Source of the DNA: JBCBJX01 sp964342855
GTDB lineage: Bacteria > Pseudomonadota > Alphaproteobacteria > Caulobacterales > Parvularculaceae
Length of the DNA: 17,445 nucleotides
Reading direction: 5' to 3'
NCBI GenBank assembly: GCA_964342855.1
Contig: CAYFIB010000048.1
Coordinates: 1-17,445, forward strand
Below, piece after piece: positions 15,547 through 17,445 of the stretch. The position numbers and the translations under genes are program-made. The notes beneath the pieces were generated by a model. That model saw only the letters and a program-made list of their open reading frames with translations, made no database searches and was not told the origin of the DNA. Each line of letters begins with the position of its first letter. Positions within the stretch are counted from its first letter, which is position 1.

Positions 15547-15999
15547 AATATGGCACTTAAGACTGCTTATATCTTTCCAACCCCCTTCGCCTATCCCCGG
15601 ATCATCGGGGTAGCATCCAAACCGTTTGTCATAAAACGACCCGGAACCTGAGTGGTCATAAGTCCATTCCCTTGGAAGACCCGCCGGAGGCGTGGTCAAG
15701 ATTAGCGACATTCCCTCGGAGCCGACACCTCCAGAACACCGACGCGCGCATGACGAGTCACCCCGTAGGGGTCGTAACGGAGCGCAGCGGAGTGAAGAAC
15801 GCGAAGCGTTGACTGGAGGAGCACGTTGGTACGCTTCCATTTGGCTCCGTATGATGAGCGGCATCGTTTCTCATCAAGCGCGAGCGCGCGTGTATAGACA
15901 TAATATCCGTCCTCGAAACGATTCTAGGTTCTAATAAGTTCAAGATTCAGGATTCGCTCGCCGCAAATCCCTTCCCTAGCTGATTTTTTCGCAACTGAA
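15547..15999. other. Stretch without a convincing gene
   Basis: About 450 bases between the lipoprotein gene and the iterons. It contains a small palindrome CCCCGTAGGGG (15761-15771), an inverted pair TGATGAG/CTCATCA (15852-15858, 15870-15876) and a T-run near 15985. Short ORFs occur on both strands. The only protein-like one is on the minus strand, 15711 down to 15472 (79 residues, containing WTYDHSGSGSFYDKRFG), overlapping the end of the lipoprotein gene; it is unrecognised. The stretch may be the eroded junction of two modules. Confidence 0.5.
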
Positions 16000-16142
16000 G
16001 TGAGAAATCGGGCTGGGTGCGGTGAGAAATCGGGCCGAGTCGGGTGAGGCATTGGGCTGATTCACGTGAGAGATTGGGCCCCTTCAGGTGAGAAATTGGG
16101 CTCCCCTACCCCAACCCAAAACGCATAAGTGAGAGATTGGGC
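16000..16142 (+). repeat. Iteron array, six 14-base direct repeats
   Basis: Consensus GTGAGAAATTGGGC. Copies start at 16000, 16022, 16044, 16066 and 16088, an exact 22-base period (two helical turns), and the sixth starts at 16129. Variants are confined to the A/G positions after GTGAG and to T/C before GGGC. The spacers differ, so this is not simple tandem duplication. These would be Rep-binding sites for replication and copy control. Confidence 0.93.
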
Positions 16143-16151
16143 CGCTCCGCC

Positions 16152-16160
16152 TGTGGATAA
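16152..16160 (-). promoter_or_regulatory. DnaA box
   Basis: TGTGGATAA, the exact reverse complement of the consensus TTATCCACA, lies ten bases after the last upstream iteron. Host DnaA binding here would assist Rep in opening the A+T-richer stretch that follows. Confidence 0.8.
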
Positions 16161-16197
16161 GCCCTGAATAACTCTGTTCACAAACAAACGACGCACG

Positions 16198-16233
16198 CAA
16201 GGTGAGAAGAAAACGAAAGAGCGTCTCACCTTG
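16198..16233. promoter_or_regulatory. Inverted repeat at the rep start, probable Rep autoregulation operator
   Basis: CAAGGTGAGA (16198-16207) is perfectly inverted as TCTCACCTTG (16224-16233). The arms contain the iteron core GTGAGA, and the right arm includes the TTG start codon of rep. In Rep_3 plasmids an inverted pair of partial iterons before rep is typically the operator bound by Rep dimers to repress its own gene. Confidence 0.72.
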
Positions 16234-17034
16234 TCTCAAGCGATCAGCACCGAGTTTAAAACGACCAAATCGACGATCTCAGGCTATCCGCTGGCCGCGA
16301 ACGCCTCTGGGACCCTCGTCAAACCCGGCGAGCTGATCGATCTGAAGGAGGTCACCGCGCTCAACCTGACCGATTGGCGGATCTACAATCAGCTGCTCGC
16401 CAACGCCTGGGAGGACATCGACAAGAACGTCATCCACCGCATCCACAAATCGTATCTACGCGGCTCCCACGGCTCCACCGACCGCATAACGGAAAGCCTG
16501 AAGCGCCTGATGGGCGCGATCGCGACGGTAAAGATTACCAAGGACGGCAAGCCTTCGCATCTCCACGTCCAACTGCTCGGCGCGAACATCGTCCAGGAGG
16601 CCGAGGACGGATATTTCTACTATAAATTTCCCGACGAGATGCGGGTGATTATCACTCGCTCGACGGTCTTTGCCCGGATCAAATCGCACGTCATGTATGC
16701 GCTCCGCTCAAAATACGCGCTCCGGCTCTACGAGATCGTCCAGAAGCGCGTGAACCTGAAATTCAAGCGATACGAGGAGTTCACGGTCGATGAGTTCCGC
16801 AACCTCCTCGGCGTCCCCAAGGGAAAGCTCAAGCGCTTCGCCGACCTCAACAAGCACGCGATCGCTCCGGCGGTAGAAGAACTGGACCGTGTCGGCTGTC
16901 ACAAGGTGTGGACCGAAAACATCCGTGAAGGCCGCACCGTGAAAAAGATCGTGCTCTACTGGTTCGAGAAATCCTCTGAAGGTCGCCTCGCAGCGCTCGA
17001 TGAGGTTCAGCGCCGGAACGGCATAGGTGCTTGA
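16231..17034 (+). CDS. rep: Replication initiator protein, Rep_3 (iteron plasmid) family
   Basis: A 267-residue initiator with two winged-helix domains, which binds the iterons to start replication. The first domain spans about 30-145 (LVKPGELIDLKEVTALNLTD, then SLKRLMGAIATVKI). The second holds LRSKYALRLYEIVQKRV (158-174), EFTVDEFRNLLGVPKGKLKR (183-202) and IAPAVEELD (211-219), the most recognisable Rep_3 (PF01051) signature. The start is TTG at 16231, inside the operator's right arm, with only a weak A/G-rich upstream site, suggesting deliberately low translation. The gene is flanked by iterons on both sides. G+C is higher than in the lipoprotein gene, so rep may have a different origin from it. 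No partition genes are visible. Confidence 0.9.
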   Translation: MSQAISTEFKTTKSTISGYPLAANASGTLVKPGELIDLKEVTALNLTDWRIYNQLLANAWEDIDKNVIHRIHKSYLRGSHGSTDRITESLKRLMGAIATVKITKDGKPSHLHVQLLGANIVQEAEDGYFYYKFPDEMRVIITRSTVFARIKSHVMYALRSKYALRLYEIVQKRVNLKFKRYEEFTVDEFRNLLGVPKGKLKRFADLNKHAIAPAVEELDRVGCHKVWTENIREGRTVKKIVLYWFEKSSEGRLAALDEVQRRNGIGA

Positions 17035-17035
17035 A

Positions 17036-17049
17036 GTGAGAAATTGGGC
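17036..17049 (+). repeat. Seventh iteron, directly after the rep stop codon
   Basis: GTGAGAAATTGGGC, identical to the array consensus, begins two bases after the rep stop and 12 bases before the -35 of the brnT promoter. Its position could let Rep influence the toxin-antitoxin promoter or handcuff with the main array. Confidence 0.85.
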
Positions 17050-17060
17050 GGCATTGAAAC

Positions 17061-17090
17061 TTGACATTTGTGTACACAAATTGGTATACT
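17061..17090 (+). promoter_or_regulatory. brnTA promoter with palindromic operator
   Basis: TTGACA (17061-17066) and TATACT (17085-17090), 18 bases apart, form a near-consensus sigma-70 promoter. Between them ATTTGTGTACACAAAT (17066-17081) is a perfect 16-base palindrome, the expected place for BrnA to bind and repress its own operon. The brnT start follows ten bases after the -10 box, with AGGG as a ribosome binding site. Confidence 0.82.
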
Positions 17091-17100
17091 AAGGGATAAG

Positions 17101-17400
17101 ATGGAGAGTGTTGAAGGATTCGATTGGGACGAAGGCAACTGGCCGAAATGCGGAAAGCACGGCGTTTCGAAGGAAGAGATCGAATCACTCTTCGCCAGAA
17201 GCCCGATGATCCTGCGCGATCCCTATCCGTCCGAAATTGAAGTGCGCTTCAATGCCGTCGGGCGAACGCAAAGCGATCGTCCGTTGTTCGTGGCGTTTAC
17301 CGTGAGGCGAGACGGCGACGAACCGAGAATAAGGCCGATCAGCGCAAGATATATGCACGAAAAGGAGGTGCAGCGATATGAGCAAACGCGAAAAACTTAA
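17101..17400 (+). CDS. brnT: BrnT family type II toxin (RNase-like)
   Basis: A 99-residue toxin; characterised BrnT from Brucella is an RNase with a RelE-like fold. The N-terminus has FDWDEGNWPKCGKHGVSKEEI (residues 7-27), matching the family's F-x-W-D...K-H-G-V-S-x-E-E pattern. PLFVAFTVRRDG (61-72) and RIRPISARYMHEKEVQRYE (76-94) match the C-terminal half, including the I-S-A-R motif. The ATG at 17101 is chosen over an in-frame GTG at 17068, which lies inside the promoter palindrome. It overlaps brnA by 23 bases, so toxin and antitoxin are translated from one message. It probably helps retain the element. Confidence 0.9.
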   Translation: MESVEGFDWDEGNWPKCGKHGVSKEEIESLFARSPMILRDPYPSEIEVRFNAVGRTQSDRPLFVAFTVRRDGDEPRIRPISARYMHEKEVQRYEQTRKT

Positions 17401-17445
17401 GCAGTTTCCATCGATCAAAACCGATGAAGAAGCGGAGCGCTTCGT
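17378..17445 (+). CDS. brnA: BrnA antitoxin, N-terminal part (cut by window edge)
   Basis: The frame opens at the ATG at 17378 and is still open at the last base, giving 22 complete codons. AAGGAGG at 17362-17368 is a strong ribosome binding site, inside the end of brnT. The visible residues include FPSIKTDEEAERF, resembling the start of BrnA antitoxins (K-T/S-D-E-E-A-E-x-F). The DNA-binding C-terminal part is outside the window. A better ribosome binding site than that of brnT fits the need for excess antitoxin. Confidence 0.85.
   Translation, partial: MSKREKLKQFPSIKTDEEAERF

Larger units (their letters stand above)
16000..16230. other. Probable iteron-type origin of replication
   Basis: Six iterons (16000-16142), a perfect DnaA box (16152-16160), an A+T-richer stretch (about 16160-16200) and an inverted-repeat operator stand in that order directly before a Rep_3-type initiator gene. 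This is the standard layout of an iteron-controlled plasmid origin. Whether it still fires in the integrated state cannot be told. Confidence 0.8.
12487..17445. mobile_element. Integrated genomic island or plasmid, left part (continues past window)
   Basis: Everything right of the tRNA-Leu fragment looks acquired. G+C falls at once (28/60 in 12901-12960). Genes are sparse, and the content is accessory: an unusual lipoprotein, an iteron origin with a Rep_3-type initiator, and a BrnTA toxin-antitoxin pair. The rep and brnT genes have higher G+C than the lipoprotein gene, so the element is a mosaic. No integrase, relaxase or partition gene is in view; in tRNA-targeted elements the integrase usually lies near the intact tRNA, here beyond the right edge. 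The right boundary is not visible. Confidence 0.7.

Noticed and set aside
16000..16142. CRISPR array
   Set aside because: The repeat unit is only 14 bases with about 8-base spacers and lies before a Rep_3 gene; this is an iteron pattern.

Overview
This window looks like a G+C-rich alphaproteobacterial chromosome with one edge of an integrated mobile element. One counted 60-base line in xth (2761-2820) is 42/60 G+C. Alphaproteobacteria are suggested by the dgt/erpA/xth neighbourhood, the GTCATCCCGG-type intergenic palindrome, and a carotenoid operon joining two CrtI/CrtN-type flavoenzymes to a glycosyltransferase and an acyltransferase. I cannot name the genus.

Layout. 1-3231 is housekeeping: a partial dGTPase on the minus strand, divergent from erpA, then a nitroreductase, a palindromic repeat, and a MAPEG membrane protein overlapping xth by four bases. 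3235-3621 is a compact unit: a small GIY-YIG nuclease gene between two perfect 37-base inverted repeats. 3640-4280 is a lower-G+C patch with one unrecognised ORF. Then come ilvD (minus), a divergent membrane acyltransferase, and a minus-strand operon reading down from 12239 to 7225. That operon holds two carotenoid desaturase/oxidase-family proteins, a PlsC-like acyltransferase and a family 2 glycosyltransferase, with ATGA overlaps or a 4-base gap between genes. It would suit synthesis of a glycosylated, acylated (staphyloxanthin-like) carotenoid; no carotenoid synthase is in the window.

At 12431-12486 lies the 3' part of a tRNA-Leu(UAA) gene, including CCA but no 5' half. Composition drops immediately beyond it (28/60 G+C in 12901-12960). 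I read this as an attachment-site scar, with the window entering a genomic island or integrated plasmid that runs past the right edge. The island shows a 921-residue lipoprotein with a DUF900-type alpha/beta-hydrolase domain and a degenerate OmpA-like C-terminal region, then a largely non-coding stretch. After that comes an iteron origin: six 14-base iterons, five at exact 22-base spacing, a perfect DnaA box and an inverted-repeat operator. It precedes a Rep_3-type initiator gene, and a seventh iteron follows the rep stop codon. A BrnT/BrnA toxin-antitoxin pair with a palindrome inside its promoter closes the window.

The most interesting points are the tRNA scar next to a complete iteron replicon, the inverted-repeat-bounded GIY-YIG unit, and the unusual lipoprotein.
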